Positions 32,824 to 40,430 of a DNA stretch of 44,018 bases are shown one piece after another. The translations under genes and the position numbers were made by a program. How positions within the stretch are numbered: position 1 is the first letter of the stretch; the number at the start of each line of letters is the position of its first letter. The DNA comes from JAICUY01 sp035708065 (lineage in GTDB: Bacteria; Chloroflexota; Limnocylindria; QHBO01): the NCBI GenBank assembly GCA_035708065.1, contig DASSTC010000017.1, positions 1 to 44,018 on the forward strand, given 5' to 3'. The notes beneath the pieces are model-generated. The model was not told the DNA's origin. It made no database searches and saw only the letters and a list, made by a program, of their open reading frames with translations.

Positions 32824-33864
32824 ATGTCCTCGACCGACTTCTCCGCTCTCGGTGAGCTGAGCGTCGTCTCGAACCCGATCACTCCACACGCCGGTCCATC
32901 GGATGTGATGTATCCGGGAGGCCCCCAGACCGATGGCGGCCTGCTGGCTCCTGGCGACCCGATACCCGAGAACGCCGGACCCGGCGGTCGCCGTCCGGAG
33001 TGGCTGAAGGTGCGGGTCGGCGCGGGAGCGACCTACACCGGCGTCAAGCACCTGATGCGTGCCGAGTCGCTCAACACCGTCTGCGAAGAGGCCCGCTGCC
33101 CGAACATCGGGGAGTGCTGGACGCTCGGGACCGCGACGTTCATGGTCCTCGGCAGCGTCTGCACGCGGAACTGCGGCTTCTGTGCCATCGCCACCGGCCG
33201 TCCGCCGACGACCGACTGGGACGAGCCGCGGCGCGTGGCCGAGGCGACGGCGCAGATGGGCCTGAAGCACGTGGTGATCACCATGGTCGCCCGCGACGAC
33301 CTGCCGGACGGTGGTGCACGCATCATCGCCGAGACCATCCGCCGGATCCGCCTGGAGAACCCGGCCACCAGCATCGAGGTGCTGATCAGCGACCTGAACG
33401 GCCGCGAGGCCGACATCCGCACGGTGGTCGAGGCCCAGCCGGACATCCTGAACCACAACGTCGAGACGGTGCCGCGCCTGCAGCGGCCGGTCCGCCGCCG
33501 CGCGCGCTGGGATCGCAGCGTCGGCGTGCTGACCACCGGGCGGCAGATCGCGAACGAGATCGGCTTCGAGGCGATGGTCACCAAGACCGGGATCATGCTC
33601 GGGCTTGGTGAAAGCTGGGACGAGATCGTCGAGGCCATGGGCCTGCTGCACGAAGCCGATATCGATGTGCTGACCATCGGCCAGTACCTGCGACCGTCGC
33701 GCCAGCACCTGCCGCTGATGAAGTACTACACCCCCGCCGAGTTCATGGCGCTCCGTCGCATCGGCCTGGAGATGGGGTTCGCGCACGTGCAGTCCGGGCC
33801 GCTGGTGCGCTCGAGCTACCACGCCGCCGAACAGGTGCCCGGCGCGACCGCTGCCGCCGGCTGA
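32824..33864 (+). CDS. lipA: Lipoyl synthase
   Basis: A 346-residue radical SAM enzyme that inserts two sulfurs into protein-bound octanoyl groups. The auxiliary cluster ligands Cys87, Cys92 and Cys98 (CEEARCPNIGEC) and the SAM cluster ligands Cys113, Cys117 and Cys120 (CTRNCGFC) are present, as is the C-terminal RSSYHA whose Ser ligates the auxiliary cluster. About 57 residues before RRPEWLKVRV are not conserved and look disordered. The leaderless promoter supports the given ATG. lipB follows 10 nt later. The targets would be the E2 in this window and any glycine-cleavage H protein. Confidence 0.97.
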   Translation: MSSTDFSALGELSVVSNPITPHAGPSDVMYPGGPQTDGGLLAPGDPIPENAGPGGRRPEWLKVRVGAGATYTGVKHLMRAESLNTVCEEARCPNIGECWTLGTATFMVLGSVCTRNCGFCAIATGRPPTTDWDEPRRVAEATAQMGLKHVVITMVARDDLPDGGARIIAETIRRIRLENPATSIEVLISDLNGREADIRTVVEAQPDILNHNVETVPRLQRPVRRRARWDRSVGVLTTGRQIANEIGFEAMVTKTGIMLGLGESWDEIVEAMGLLHEADIDVLTIGQYLRPSRQHLPLMKYYTPAEFMALRRIGLEMGFAHVQSGPLVRSSYHAAEQVPGATAAAG

Positions 33865-33874
33865 AGGCAGCGCC

Positions 33875-34687
33875 ATGTCGGTCATGCGCGACATCACCGT
33901 CCCGCCGGCGCAGCCGGAGGTTCGACGTCTCCGTCGCCCCGCCGCGGGAGTCGCCGACACGCCGGCGAGCGATGCGCATCCGCTCCTCGCCGCGCACGGC
34001 GGGATGCTGACCGTCGAGCACCTCGGTACCGTCCCCTACCAGCCAACCTGGGAGCTGCAGGACGAGCTCGCCGAGCAGCGCCGCAGCCGGCGCATCGGTG
34101 ACCGGCTGCTGCTGCTCGAACACTTCCCGGTGTACACCATCGGCCGCGGTGGTGACGAGGCGAACCTGCTCGCCACGCCGGAGCGTCTGCGCCAGCTGGG
34201 CGCGGAGTTCGTCCGCATCGATCGTGGTGGCGACATCACCTTCCACGGCCCGGGTCAGCTCGTCGCCTATCCGATCGTCGAGCTGAAGGACCCACTCGAC
34301 CTGCGCCGCTACGTCCGCTCCCTGGAGCAGGCGGTGATCGACGCGTCCGCCGGGTTCGGCGTCGAAGCCGGTCGCGTCGACGGCCTCCCCGGCGTCTGGG
34401 TCGACGGGACCCGGAAGCTGGCGGCGATCGGCGTGCGCGTCAAGCGCGGCGTCACGACCCACGGCCTGGCACTGAACGTCAACACCAACCTGCGCTGGTT
34501 CGACGAGATGATCCCGTGTGGCCTCCGCGACAAGGGCGTGACCTCCCTGGCGGCCGAGCTCGGGCACGAGGTTGCCATGGAAGAGGTCGAGTCGGCACTC
34601 GCCGAGGCATTGGCCGACAACCTCGGCCTGCGCCTCGCGGAGGGACGACCGGGAATCATCGGTCCGGCGGGCGCGAGCGAGCAGTGA
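33875..34687 (+). CDS. lipB: Octanoyltransferase
   Basis: A 270-residue enzyme that moves octanoate from acyl carrier protein to lipoyl domains, the step before LipA. The RGGDITFHGPGQLVAYPI block, the catalytic Lys181 (RKLAAIGVRV) and Cys215 (MIPCGLRDKGVTSL) are all visible. The first 45 or so residues form a non-conserved extension before LTVEHLGTVPYQPTWELQ; the ATG at 34004 could be an alternative start, though no Shine-Dalgarno sequence decides. Its TGA overlaps the GTG of the next gene, so lipA-lipB-MBL appear cotranscribed. No lplA-type salvage gene is nearby. Confidence 0.96.
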   Translation: MSVMRDITVPPAQPEVRRLRRPAAGVADTPASDAHPLLAAHGGMLTVEHLGTVPYQPTWELQDELAEQRRSRRIGDRLLLLEHFPVYTIGRGGDEANLLATPERLRQLGAEFVRIDRGGDITFHGPGQLVAYPIVELKDPLDLRRYVRSLEQAVIDASAGFGVEAGRVDGLPGVWVDGTRKLAAIGVRVKRGVTTHGLALNVNTNLRWFDEMIPCGLRDKGVTSLAAELGHEVAMEEVESALAEALADNLGLRLAEGRPGIIGPAGASEQ

Positions 34688-35382
34688 GCGAACCGATCGT
34701 CGCGCGAAGCGGGAGCGCCGCGGATCCGGCGCACGGCGTTCGCCTGGAGCTCGGCGTCTTCGGCCCATGGGAGACGAACGCCTACCTCGTCTGGGACGGC
34801 CGCTCGACCGACGCGCTGGTCGTCGACCCGGGCATGGGCGCCGCAATGCCGATCGCCACCCGGCTGCGCGACGAGGGGCTGCGGCTGCACGTCATCGCCG
34901 ACTCGCACGGTCACATCGACCACATCTTCGACAATGCGCCGCTGAAGCGCGCCTCGGGCGGTGAGCTGGCAATCCATCCCGACGACGAGTATCGGCTGAC
35001 GCTCGACAACAACTACGGCTTCGAGGTCGAGCCGTCGGTCGCCGAGCGGCACCTCCGCGAAGGCGAGCAGCTGCGCGTCGGCGATCTCGTCTTCGACGTG
35101 CTGCACACGCCCGGCCATACCGAGGGGTCGGTCTGCCTCTACGAGGAGCGGCTGCAGCTGCTCTTCTCGGGGGACACGCTCTTTCCCGCCGGTTGGGGCC
35201 GCACCGACCTGCCCGGCGGCGACGACCTGGCCATGGTCACGTCGATCGCCCGCCTGGCGCGCGACCTGCCGGCCGATGTCCGGGTGCTGCCCGGCCATGG
35301 CGCCGAGACGACGATCGAGCGGGAGCTGCCCTGGATGCGGCGCGTCGCCGAGACGGGCCACTTGATCCTGCCCGGGCTGTAG
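34684..35382 (+). CDS. Metallo-beta-lactamase-fold hydrolase (glyoxalase II-like)
   Basis: A 232-residue MBL-fold protein with the di-metal motif SHGHIDH (His75, His77, Asp79, His80). The further ligands lie in HTPGHTEGSVC, FSGDTLF and LPGHGAETT. This set is typical of the glyoxalase II/YcbL group, thioester hydrolases. It is coupled to lipB by a GTGA overlap; an association with thioester chemistry in lipoate metabolism is conceivable, but similar proteins occur in many contexts. No signal peptide. Confidence 0.9.
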   Translation: MSEPIVARSGSAADPAHGVRLELGVFGPWETNAYLVWDGRSTDALVVDPGMGAAMPIATRLRDEGLRLHVIADSHGHIDHIFDNAPLKRASGGELAIHPDDEYRLTLDNNYGFEVEPSVAERHLREGEQLRVGDLVFDVLHTPGHTEGSVCLYEERLQLLFSGDTLFPAGWGRTDLPGGDDLAMVTSIARLARDLPADVRVLPGHGAETTIERELPWMRRVAETGHLILPGL

Positions 35383-35416
35383 CGACCGGACAGAGCGACT
35401 GCGAGGAGGAACTGCG

Positions 35417-36136
35417 GTGGCGAACCTGCGAATCACCTGGCTCGGGCACGGCGGCGTGCTGTATCGGTCGCCCCGCGACAAGTGGCTGTGGATCGACCGC
35501 TGGACGGGCGCGCCGACCTACGCCGATGCCTACCGCACTCCCGAGCAGGTCGACGTCGTGGCGCCGACGCATGGCCATTTCGACCACGTCGGCAACGACT
35601 GCGACGACGTGGTGGAGCTCGCCCAAGCCGGCGGTCAGGTCGTCACCAGCCACGAGATGAGCGTCTTCCTGCCGTCCCGCGGCGTGGACGCGGTCGGCAT
35701 GAACAAGGGCGGCACCTTCGAGGCGGCCGGGATCAAACTGACCATGGTGCACGCCGAGCACACCGGCGGCATCACGCTTACCCGCGGCCAGGCGAAAGTG
35801 ACGCGCGACGTCGGCTGCTGGGGCTGGCTCATCGAGTTCGAGGACGGGACCCGGGTCTACCACACTGGCGACACCGACCTGTTCGGCGACATGGCCCTGG
35901 TCAGGGACCGATGGCAGCCGAGCGTCGCGGTCCTGCCGATTGGCGGGCACTACACCATGGGTCCGGCCGATGCCGCACGAGCGCTGCGCCTGATCGGCGC
36001 GGCGACGGTGCTACCCGTGCACTGGGGCACCTTCCCGGCACTGGCCGGCACGCCCGATCAGCTCGCCTCCCAGACCGATGCGAACGTCCTGCGCCTGCAA
36101 CCGGGCGACACCTGGGAGGCTACGGCACGGCTGTAG
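35417..36136 (+). CDS. UPF0173-type metal-dependent hydrolase (UlaG-like MBL fold)
   Basis: A 239-residue protein opening ITWLGHGGVLYR, with the metal motif THGHFDH (His52, His54, Asp56, His57), a later HTGDTDLFGDM, and LPVHWGTFPAL near the end. This pattern marks the UPF0173/UlaG-like branch, distinct from the preceding glyoxalase II type. A strong GAGGAGGAA Shine-Dalgarno sequence lies about 7 nt before the GTG. The substrate is unknown. It ends the lip cluster; a 144-bp gap follows. Confidence 0.9.
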   Translation: MANLRITWLGHGGVLYRSPRDKWLWIDRWTGAPTYADAYRTPEQVDVVAPTHGHFDHVGNDCDDVVELAQAGGQVVTSHEMSVFLPSRGVDAVGMNKGGTFEAAGIKLTMVHAEHTGGITLTRGQAKVTRDVGCWGWLIEFEDGTRVYHTGDTDLFGDMALVRDRWQPSVAVLPIGGHYTMGPADAARALRLIGAATVLPVHWGTFPALAGTPDQLASQTDANVLRLQPGDTWEATARL

Positions 36137-36234
36137 CCGGCTCGGATCCGTGACGGCGGTGGTGGCCTCCGGTCATCTACGCCTACGCTGAGCGCTCGCA
36201 GCCGAGCAACCCCGAGACCGGCAGAGCGGCTTTG

Positions 36235-36270
36235 GACCGATGAGAAGCGACGCTTGCATCGGTCTAGAAT
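36235..36270 (+). promoter_or_regulatory. Promoter of the ABC operon with octamer hairpin
   Basis: GACCGATG (36235-36242) and CATCGGTC (36257-36264) form an inverted repeat with an inner AAGC/GCTT stem. The right arm abuts TAGAAT (36265-36270), which ends 10 nt before the ATG at 36281. The repeat occupies the spacer and could act as an operator. Confidence 0.45.
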
Positions 36271-36280
36271 GACGAGCCCC

Positions 36281-37213
36281 ATGAGCAGCAGCCCGTCCCT
36301 TGTCCATGCCCGCGACCTGACGAAGCGCTTCGGTGGCTTCACCGCCGTCGATGCGATCAGCTTCGACGTGCAGCCGGCCGAGTCGTTCGGCTTCCTGGGT
36401 CCGAACGGGGCCGGCAAGACGAGCACGATGCGGATGATCGCCTGCGCGTCGCCGGTCACCGACGGCGAGCTGCGCGTGATCGGCATGAACCCGGGCACGC
36501 AGGCGCGCCAGATCAAGGCGCGGCTCGGGATCGTGCCGCAAATCGACAACCTCGACACCGAGCTGACGGTGCGCGAGAACCTGGAGATGTACGCGCGCTA
36601 CTTCGACATCCCGCGCGACGTCGCCCGCAAGCGGGCCGACGAGCTGCTCGAGTTCGTGCAGCTCGACGAGCGCGCCAAGGACAAGGTCGAGCCGCTGTCC
36701 GGTGGCATGAAGCGCCGCCTGACCATCGCGCGGGCACTGATCAACGAGCCGGATCTCGTCATCCTGGACGAGCCGACCACCGGGCTCGACCCACAGGCGC
36801 GCCACCTGTTGTGGGATCGCCTCTACCGGCTGAAGCAGCGCGGCGCGACGCTGATCATCACGACCCACTACATGGACGAGGCGGAGCAGCTCTGCGACCG
36901 GCTGGTGGTCATGGACAAGGCGCACATCGTGGCCGAGGGTTCGCCCCGCGAGCTCATCGACCAGTACAGCACCCGCGAGGTGCTCGAGCTGCGGATGGCA
37001 GACGGCGTGCGCGCTTCGCTGAACGGGCAGCTCGACGGCCTCGCCGAGCGCGTCGAGGACCTTCCCGACCGCGTCCTGCTGTACACCGACGACGGCGAGC
37101 GCACGCTCGAGGAGCTGAACCGCCGCCACATCCCGGTGGAGGGCACCTTCGTCCGCCGCTCGTCGCTCGAGGACGTCTTCCTGCGGCTCACCGGCCGCTC
37201 GCTCGTCGAATAG
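36281..37213 (+). CDS. ABC transporter ATP-binding protein (NodI/DrrA type)
   Basis: A 310-residue ATPase: Walker A GPNGAGKTST, Q-loop region VPQIDNLDTELTVRENL, signature LSGGMKRRL, Walker B LVILDEPTTGLDPQ and H-loop ITTHYMDEAEQL. The sequence and C-terminal extension fit exporters of the NodI and daunorubicin-resistance type. Earlier in-frame starts overlap the -10, so the ATG at 36281 is preferred. It energises the two permeases encoded next. The exported compound (lipid, glycan or drug) cannot be told. Confidence 0.94.
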   Translation: MSSSPSLVHARDLTKRFGGFTAVDAISFDVQPAESFGFLGPNGAGKTSTMRMIACASPVTDGELRVIGMNPGTQARQIKARLGIVPQIDNLDTELTVRENLEMYARYFDIPRDVARKRADELLEFVQLDERAKDKVEPLSGGMKRRLTIARALINEPDLVILDEPTTGLDPQARHLLWDRLYRLKQRGATLIITTHYMDEAEQLCDRLVVMDKAHIVAEGSPRELIDQYSTREVLELRMADGVRASLNGQLDGLAERVEDLPDRVLLYTDDGERTLEELNRRHIPVEGTFVRRSSLEDVFLRLTGRSLVE

Positions 37214-37223
37214 CGGGCGGTTG

Positions 37224-37997
37224 ATGACCCTCGCTCCCGCGGGCCACGTTTTCATCCGCAACTGGCTCGTCTACAAGCGGATCTGGCATCGCAGCATCTT
37301 CTTCGGCTTCCTGCAGCCGTTCATGTTCCTGTCGGCCATGGGCATCGGGATGGGGACCCTGCTCGCCGGCAACCGGAATGCCTTCGGCGGCCTGAGCTAC
37401 CTCGAGTTCCTCGGCCCCGGGTTGCTGGCTGCGAGCGCCATGCAGGTCGCGACCTTCGAGTCGACCTACCCGATCATGAACAAGATCATGTGGGGTCGGA
37501 ACTACGAGGCGATGCTCTCGACCCCGCTCGGCACCCGCCACATCCTGCTCGGAGAGCTCGGCTGGATCGGCTTCCGGCTGGCGACGATCGCCACGGTGTT
37601 CATGATCGTGCTGTGGGTGATGGGCGTCGCCGCCTCGCCGCTGGCACTGCTCGCGATCCCGGTCGCGGTGCTCTCCGGCTGGGGCTTCTCGGCAGCGCTC
37701 ATCGCCTTCACCACGACCCAGCAGAACGACATGGGCTTCAGCTGGATCTTTCGGTTCGTCATCAACCCGATGTTCCTGTTCAGCGGCACGTTCTTCCCGC
37801 TGTCGCAGCTGCCCCAGGCGTTGCTGGTCGTCGCCTGGGCGACGCCGCTGTTCCATGCCGTCGAGCTCATTCGCGGCCTGACGCTCGGCCGGCTCGACCC
37901 GCTGACGGCGCCGCTGCACCTCGCCTACCTCGTCGCGTTCGCGCTGGTCTGTGTCTGGCTCGCCGATCGGGGCCTCGCGCGCCGGATGGCCAAGTGA
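37224..37997 (+). CDS. ABC-2 type permease (NodJ-like), first
   Basis: A 257-residue membrane protein with six predicted helices and the ABC-2 pattern: the conserved segment FVINPMFLFSGTFFPLSQLP near residue 175 and the EYEA-type coupling region NYEAMLSTPLGTRHILLGE. It starts 10 nt after the ATPase stop; a TTG three bases earlier is a weak alternative. It probably pairs with the following permease as a heterodimer. Confidence 0.92.
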   Translation: MTLAPAGHVFIRNWLVYKRIWHRSIFFGFLQPFMFLSAMGIGMGTLLAGNRNAFGGLSYLEFLGPGLLAASAMQVATFESTYPIMNKIMWGRNYEAMLSTPLGTRHILLGELGWIGFRLATIATVFMIVLWVMGVAASPLALLAIPVAVLSGWGFSAALIAFTTTQQNDMGFSWIFRFVINPMFLFSGTFFPLSQLPQALLVVAWATPLFHAVELIRGLTLGRLDPLTAPLHLAYLVAFALVCVWLADRGLARRMAK

Positions 37998-38001
37998 TCC
38001 G

Positions 38002-38826
38002 ATGACCGCCACGCTCGAGCAGACCCCGCAGCGCGGCCCGCTCGCCACCGCGGCACACCGCCTGTGGCGTGCCCGGCGCCTGGTCGAGCGGAACGTCATG
38101 GTCTACCGCCACCAGTGGATCGTGATCCTGTCGGGGGTGATGGAGCCGGTCTTCTACCTGTTCGGCATCGGCCTGGGGCTCGGCGGACTGATCCAGGGCG
38201 TGCCGCTGCCGGACGGCCGCACGATCAGCTATGCCGCCTACGTCGCGCCCGCCCTGCTGGCCACCGCGGCGATGAACGGCGCCGTGTTCGAGACGATCTT
38301 TAACGTCTTCTTCCGGCTGAACTACGCCAAGACGTATGACGGCATCCTGGCCACGCCGATGGGCATCACCGAGATCGCGCTCGGCGAGATGCTGTGGGCG
38401 CTCATGCGCTCGACGCTCTACGCGGTGAGCATGCTGCTGATCATGTGGGCCATGGGCCTGATCCTGTCGCCGTGGGCGATCCTGGCCTTCCCGGCGGCGC
38501 TGTTCATCTCGGCGGCTTTTGCCGCTGCCGGACTGGCCGGCACCTCGTTCCTGCGCACCGTGCAGGACTTCGACATCCCGATGGGCCTCATCGTCCAGCC
38601 GATGTTCCTCTTCAGCGGCACGTTCTTCCCGATCACGGTCTACCCGCTGCCGATCCAGCTCTTCATGCAGCTCACGCCGCTCTACCACTCGATCAGCCTC
38701 ATCCGCGGGCTGAGCATCGGGACGGTCGGCCTGACCCAGCTGTGGGACTTCGTCTACCTGCTCGGCTTCTTCGCCCTGATGATGTGGATCGCCATGAACC
38801 GCATGGAGAGACGGCTCATCAAGTAG
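38002..38826 (+). CDS. ABC-2 type permease (NodJ-like), second
   Basis: A 274-residue six-helix permease similar in design to its neighbour (IVQPMFLFSGTFFPITVYP; KTYDGILATPMGITEIALGE) but with a longer N-terminus. It starts 4 nt after the first permease stop. Two non-identical permeases with one ATPase suggest a heterodimeric membrane channel, less common than the NodIJ homodimer. It is convergent with pgsA across a 21-bp gap that holds a GGACCGATGC copy. Confidence 0.92.
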   Translation: MTATLEQTPQRGPLATAAHRLWRARRLVERNVMVYRHQWIVILSGVMEPVFYLFGIGLGLGGLIQGVPLPDGRTISYAAYVAPALLATAAMNGAVFETIFNVFFRLNYAKTYDGILATPMGITEIALGEMLWALMRSTLYAVSMLLIMWAMGLILSPWAILAFPAALFISAAFAAAGLAGTSFLRTVQDFDIPMGLIVQPMFLFSGTFFPITVYPLPIQLFMQLTPLYHSISLIRGLSIGTVGLTQLWDFVYLLGFFALMMWIAMNRMERRLIK

Positions 38827-38847
38827 GACCGATGCCCCGGCGGCGCC

Positions 38848-39444
38848 TCAGGCGCGTCCCAGCAGCATCGGCAGCGCGGCACGCACGTACTGCCAACCGG
38901 AGACGAGCGTCAGCGCCACGGCGACGACCATCAGCCAGAAGCCTGCACCCAGCAACGCCGGACCGATGCCCAAGGCGTGCATCGGTCCTCCGGTCTGCGC
39001 GTCGAACGCGAGCAGCAGGATCGCCATGGCGACCAGCGTGGTCAGCGTCTTGGCCTTGCCCAGCACCCGCGCCGACATCACCACGTCCGACGCTGCGGCG
39101 ACCTGGCGGACGCCGGCAACCACGAGCTCGCGCACCAGGATCGTTGCCACGATCCACGTCGGCAGCAGCCCGACCTCGACCATCGCCACCAGCACCCCGA
39201 CGACGAGCACCTTGTCGGCGGTGAGGTCCATGAACACGCCGAGCGGCGACACGATCCCGCGCGCGCGGGCGATGCGCCCGTCGAGCGAATCGGTCACCGC
39301 GGCGACGGCGAAGATGACGAAGGCGATGATCCCGGCTCCGGGGAATGGCAGGAGCAGCAACGCGACGACGACCGGGGTCAGCGCGATGCGCAGGATGCCG
39401 AGCAGGTTGGGCAGCGAGCTCAGGCTCGCCCCACCGCCGGTCAC
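38848..39444 (-). CDS. pgsA: CDP-diacylglycerol--glycerol-3-phosphate 3-phosphatidyltransferase
   Basis: A 198-residue integral membrane enzyme that makes phosphatidylglycerol phosphate. The CDP-alcohol phosphotransferase motif DSLDGRIARARGIVSPLGVFMDLTADK carries the DG, AR, G, D and D positions of the family. Several transmembrane helices are visible. Its GTG overlaps the plsY stop (GTGA), so two successive steps of phospholipid synthesis are coupled. The pgsA reading of the family is favoured over phosphatidylinositol-type enzymes by the NLLGILRI opening. Confidence 0.93.
   Translation of the reverse strand: MTGGGASLSSLPNLLGILRIALTPVVVALLLLPFPGAGIIAFVIFAVAAVTDSLDGRIARARGIVSPLGVFMDLTADKVLVVGVLVAMVEVGLLPTWIVATILVRELVVAGVRQVAAASDVVMSARVLGKAKTLTTLVAMAILLLAFDAQTGGPMHALGIGPALLGAGFWLMVVAVALTLVSGWQYVRAALPMLLGRA
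38960..38988. repeat. 10-bp inverted repeat built from the octamer
   Basis: GGACCGATGC (38960-38969), nine bases, GCATCGGTCC (38979-38988). It is a perfect hairpin inside the pgsA coding sequence. Confidence 0.9.
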
Positions 39445-40079
39445 CCGGCCGCCTCGCGCTGCCCGATGCGACGCTCCGTCCCACGCCGCAAGCGGCCGAT
39501 GTTATCTGCGTGGGCGAAGACGATCAGCAGCCCGCCCACGATCGCGTAGAGCACCGCCGGCAGCGGCGCCAGGCCCGCGACCGCCAGTCCCGCGATGACG
39601 AATGGTGCCACGCAGGCCGCCGTCAGCGAGGCGAGCGAGACGAACCGCCAGCGCCAGATGATGACCGCCACCAGCGGCGCCAGCACGACGAGCGACCACG
39701 GGGCCAGGCCGAGCAGCCCACCGGTCGAGGTCGCCACGCCGCGACCGCCGCGGAAGCGGATGAACACCGACCAGATGTGGCCGATCACCGCCGCGGCGCC
39801 CGCGAGCGCCGCAACCCAGTCGGTCCAGGCGGGATCGCCGGCCCATATCGCGCGTGCCAGCCACACCGCGGCGAGGCCCTTGGCGACGTCGAGCACGAAG
39901 ACGAGCACCGCCCCGCCGATGCCGATCGTGCGCAGCGCATTGGTGGTCCCGGTGCGGCCCGAGCCGCTGGCGCGGAGGTCGACCCCGCCGAGCAGACGCC
40001 CGACGATCAGGCCGAACGGAATCGCGCCGAGCAGGTAGCCGATGACGCCCCAGCCGAGCGCGCCGAGCGGCCCATCCAC
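39441..40079 (-). CDS. plsY: Glycerol-3-phosphate acyltransferase PlsY
   Basis: A 212-residue membrane acyltransferase that uses acyl-phosphate to acylate glycerol-3-phosphate. Signatures are GYLLGAIPFGLIVGRL, DLRASGSGRTGTTNALR (the usual GSGNxGxTNxxR, with Arg for Asn), and FRGGRGVATSTGGLL (usual KGGKGVAT). The GTG at 40079 gives a family-normal length; upstream residues overlap the previous gene. It precedes pgsA with overlapping codons. Confidence 0.93.
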   Translation of the reverse strand: MDGPLGALGWGVIGYLLGAIPFGLIVGRLLGGVDLRASGSGRTGTTNALRTIGIGGAVLVFVLDVAKGLAAVWLARAIWAGDPAWTDWVAALAGAAAVIGHIWSVFIRFRGGRGVATSTGGLLGLAPWSLVVLAPLVAVIIWRWRFVSLASLTAACVAPFVIAGLAVAGLAPLPAVLYAIVGGLLIVFAHADNIGRLRRGTERRIGQREAAG

Positions 40080-40089
40080 CCTGGCGAGG

Positions 40090-40416
40090 TCAGCTGGCGG
40101 CGGAGCGGCGCTGCAGGAGGCGCAGCGCCACGGCAAGCGCGATCCAGACGATCGCGACGACGGCACCGGTCAGCAGCGCCGGAGCGATGCCGTTCGACCA
40201 CTGCAGCGAAAGGCCGATCAGTCCGACCAGCAGCGCACCGGCCAGCATCATCGCCAGGTAGCGCAACGAGAACGACAGGTCGCGCTTGGCCCGAGCCTCG
40301 GCGCGGCGGGCACGCATCTTCTCCAGGCGCGCGCGCTGGGCGGGCGGGACCGGCATGGCGTAGCGATCCTGGTTCTTGTTCATGCGCTGGTAGGCGCGGC
40401 GTTCAGCTCTCGACAT
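40090..40416 (-). CDS. Small membrane protein with basic N-terminus
   Basis: A 108-residue protein: a very basic, Arg/Ala-rich helix (about 1-45), then two transmembrane helices (about 50-72 and 78-100). I recognise no named family. It begins 8 nt after a TAGACT -10 that overlaps the ndh stop codon, so it has its own leaderless promoter besides read-through from ndh. It ends 10 nt before plsY. Confidence 0.75.
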   Translation of the reverse strand: MSRAERRAYQRMNKNQDRYAMPVPPAQRARLEKMRARRAEARAKRDLSFSLRYLAMMLAGALLVGLIGLSLQWSNGIAPALLTGAVVAIVWIALAVALRLLQRRSAAS

Positions 40417-40424
40417 GGCCCCTG

Positions 40425-40430
40425 AGTCTA
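40425..40430 (-). promoter_or_regulatory. -10 element TAGACT overlapping the ndh stop
   Basis: TAGACT includes the TAG stop of ndh and ends 8 nt before the ATG at 40416. It is an internal leaderless promoter for the small protein, plsY and pgsA. Confidence 0.45.
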
